64,000 bases of DNA from Hirudinaria manillensis (lineage: Eukaryota > Annelida > Clitellata > Hirudinida > Hirudinidae), in NCBI GenBank assembly GCA_034509925.1, contig CM067531.1:4620001-4684000 (forward strand), given 5' to 3'. Under the pieces are notes generated by a model that saw nothing but the letters and a program-made list of their open reading frames with translations, ran no database searches and was not told the origin of the DNA. This document shows, one piece after another, positions 62,382 to 64,000 of the stretch. Every line of letters starts with the position of its first letter. Position 1 is the stretch's first letter. The translations under genes were made by a program, and so were the position numbers.

Positions 62382-62602
62382 ATCCGAGCCGACAACCGAT
62401 GACCATAATTCAATTATTCTTTCAATAAAAACCTCAGAGTTGAGTGTCCAATTAAAAAACGACGCATTTCGTCGAGTGCCATTGACGGAAGTCCTGGCGC
62501 TCGTGTCGCCATGGAAACAAATGATAGCAAAACCAATGGAGTTATCGATTCATTCGTTCTCGAGCGCCTGGAGTTGTCGACGACGATACACTTTCCACGG
62601 GT

Positions 62603-62610
62603 TATAAAAG
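62603..62610 (+). promoter_or_regulatory. Candidate TATA box
   Basis: TATAAAAG lies 73 bp before the next start codon, in a less AT-rich context than most of the window, consistent with a core promoter. Confidence 0.5.
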
Positions 62611-62682
62611 CCCCTGCGCTGCTGGGACGATCACCGATTTTGGGCAGGGATCGAATATCTGGGGACTAGACACTGACTTCGC

Positions 62683-63089
62683 ATGGGGAACAAGTTGGGG
62701 AGTCAAGTCTCTGATGCCGTCAAGCAGCAGGCGGCAGGGGGTGCCGGTCAAACTCCGATCTATCAGTACACGGATGTCAATGGCGGAGGAGAACTCATCG
62801 AACTGATGAAAAAGGTAATTGGAAATTTTAGATTTAAAATCGTCGTCGTTCAATGCTCGAGGTCCTAAGTCTGCCTCTAAGGCTTCCAAGACGAAGGACT
62901 ACAGGGAGGTTGACGAGAGGGTCAGAACTTGCTTCCTGCCCTACTTGTACAATGGCGGGGAAGGAGAAATCATCCACATCTCGGAAATCGTTCAGCTCAG
63001 GGAAGGATGGAAGAAAAGTGAATTCGATAAGAAAATGATGACCAATGTTTTCAACTTGGAATCGATGACCGAAGAAATATCGAGGAGAG
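62683..63089 (+). CDS. First two exons of a possible TRPV-type channel (partial)
   Basis: Exons 62683-62814 and 62870-63089 join in phase 0 into 117 residues and end at a GT donor in phase 1, so the gene continues beyond the window or is broken. The start MGNKLGS resembles a myristoylation motif. PIYQYTDVNGGGELIELMKK recalls the N-terminal segment of invertebrate TRPV channels of the Nanchung/OCR type, and the next exon (YNGGEGEIIHISEIVQL) could be part of the region before the ankyrin repeats. This is from memory and is only suggestive. The Gypsy LTR begins 141 bp after the last exon, so that element probably sits in the next intron. Confidence 0.5.
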
Positions 63090-63229
63090 GTTTATGGCAA
63101 TTTCTTTTTTCTTTAATGAATTTTAATAATAATAATAGTAAATATTTAAAATACGAGTATAATAATAAATGTTTAAAGTATGTAATATAGTGAATGCGAT
63201 AGGAAATATGAATATTTCCTTTTTCATAT

Positions 63230-63527
63230 TGTTGGATCCCTAGATCCAATAAATTGAAGAATAATTAAAATTATATTGCCGATTAATTAATTTAATAATT
63301 AATTAAATTTAGTGGCAATATAATTTGAGAATTAATTAATTGGTGCTATTCAGACTCTTTGGTTATGTACCTTGACAAATGGATTTATCTCGGAAAGTAG
63401 AGCGAGAGTTAGAGAACAGCAGATTTCAAGACTTAGACATTTGAGCATTGTACATCTTCCAAGCCATCTGACAACTTTCAATAAACCTGACCTTCTATAA
63501 TTAGTTTGAGGACCCCGGGTTATTACA
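63230..63527 (+). repeat. 5' LTR of the second Gypsy element
   Basis: Begins TGTTGGATCCC and ends in CA after CCCGGGTTATTA, sharing both termini with the LTR at 4881-5101. It is 298 bp. Confidence 0.85.
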
Positions 63528-63528
63528 T

Positions 63529-63546
63529 TGGTGTCAGGAGTTGGAT
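63529..63546 (+). promoter_or_regulatory. Primer-binding site, tRNA-Leu type
   Basis: TGGTGTCAGGAGTTGGAT begins one base after the LTR. It differs at one position from the site of the first element. Confidence 0.82.
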
Positions 63547-63608
63547 TTAGAGTTAAAGGGTGTCCAAAAGTAACTAAGGTAGAAGCTTGTTTAATTGAAA
63601 AGTGAAGG

Positions 63609-64000
63609 ATGCCGAAGTACTTGGATGAATTGTACGTGCCTCGATTGAGACAAGAATTGAGAGATCGTGGCCTGGATTGGAAAGGCACGAAAGCTGAGAT
63701 ACGAGAGCGACTTGGGACATGGCTGACAGAGAATGGCCATGACCCAGAGGAATACGAATTCGAGAATCCATCCCATAAAAAAATGGATGAATTTCTTGAT
63801 TTTATGAAAAAGTCCGTAGATGAGTTGAGGAGGAGTATTAGGGGCGATTTGAAAAACACAGCGATTCCATGTCAGGATGTCTCGCTGGTTTCGGGTGAAA
63901 ACTCTACCGAGAAGAGTCCTGTTGGTTCTTTTGAATTCGAGTCCGAATATAGTAAGTTTCGGAGAAAGTTTGTAGAGAAGTCTAGGAGGATTATTAGGGG
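63609..64000 (+). CDS. SAP-domain Gag, N-terminal part (runs off window)
   Basis: Open from the ATG at 63609 to the window edge (130 codons). The SAP domain spans residues about 4-40 (DELYVPRLRQELRDRGLDW), followed by ENGHDPEEYEFE, which closely matches the first element (ENNHDPSEYEF). The following coiled coil lacks the LRSD array of the first copy. The remainder of gag-pol lies outside. Confidence 0.88.
   Translation, partial: MPKYLDELYVPRLRQELRDRGLDWKGTKAEIRERLGTWLTENGHDPEEYEFENPSHKKMDEFLDFMKKSVDELRRSIRGDLKNTAIPCQDVSLVSGENSTEKSPVGSFEFESEYSKFRRKFVEKSRRIIR

Larger units (their letters stand above)
63230..64000 (+). mobile_element. SAP-Gag Ty3/Gypsy element, 5' end
   Basis: LTR, primer site and gag start of a second member of the family found at 0.3-5.1 kb, in the opposite orientation. 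Whether it is complete cannot be seen. Confidence 0.88.

Overview
This is a eukaryotic nuclear window from an invertebrate animal; the phylum cannot be fixed from the sequence. The DNA is AT-rich, with spliced genes whose introns are mostly 50-900 bp, many (AAT)n/(ATT)n microsatellites, and several classes of retrotransposon. Gene families present (peptide GPCR, inward-rectifier K+ channel, GRB2/Drk adaptor, SNX29, WAPL, CCZ1, a possible TRPV channel) point to a bilaterian. Arthropod is my guess, but it is not proven.

Layout. 0.3-5.1 kb: a 3'-truncated Ty3/Gypsy LTR retrotransposon on the minus strand, with 5' LTR, tRNA-Leu-type primer site and a SAP-domain Gag fused to Pol. 5.1-16.3 kb: no genes seen; simple repeats and one small MITE-like inverted-repeat element. 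16.3-34.4 kb: one four-exon peptide-type GPCR gene (369 aa) whose two large introns are filled with mobile DNA. Intron 1 holds a 5'-truncated LINE (20.0-21.4 kb) and a complete LTR element with a 5-bp target-site duplication but no pol (26.2-28.5 kb). Intron 2 holds a LINE with endonuclease and reverse transcriptase (30.4-33.5 kb) that ends 35 bp before exon 3.

35.5-62.2 kb is gene-dense: WAPL cohesin-release factor (+), possible extra 3' exons (+), GRB2/Drk adaptor (+), an unresolved minus-strand membrane-protein candidate, SNX29-like RUN/PX sorting nexin (-), a single-exon Kir channel (+), CCZ1 (+), a 132-residue orphan protein (+), and a 474-residue coiled-coil protein of unknown function (+). 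SNX29 and Kir are divergently arranged over about 1.2 kb. At 62.7-63.1 kb are the first two coding exons of a gene that may encode a TRPV-type channel. At 63.23 kb another member of the same SAP-Gag Gypsy family begins (LTR, primer site, start of gag) and runs off the window.

The genes are unrelated in function: cohesin dynamics (WAPL), receptor-tyrosine-kinase signalling (GRB2), endosome identity (SNX29, CCZ1), membrane excitability (Kir, GPCR, possible TRPV). There are no operons. Exon boundaries were inferred by eye from GT-AG sites, reading-phase continuity and remembered family alignments; no transcript evidence was available. The least described items are the pol-less LTR element with its repeat-built ORF, the orphan coiled-coil gene, the 132-residue protein, and the exon chain downstream of WAPL.
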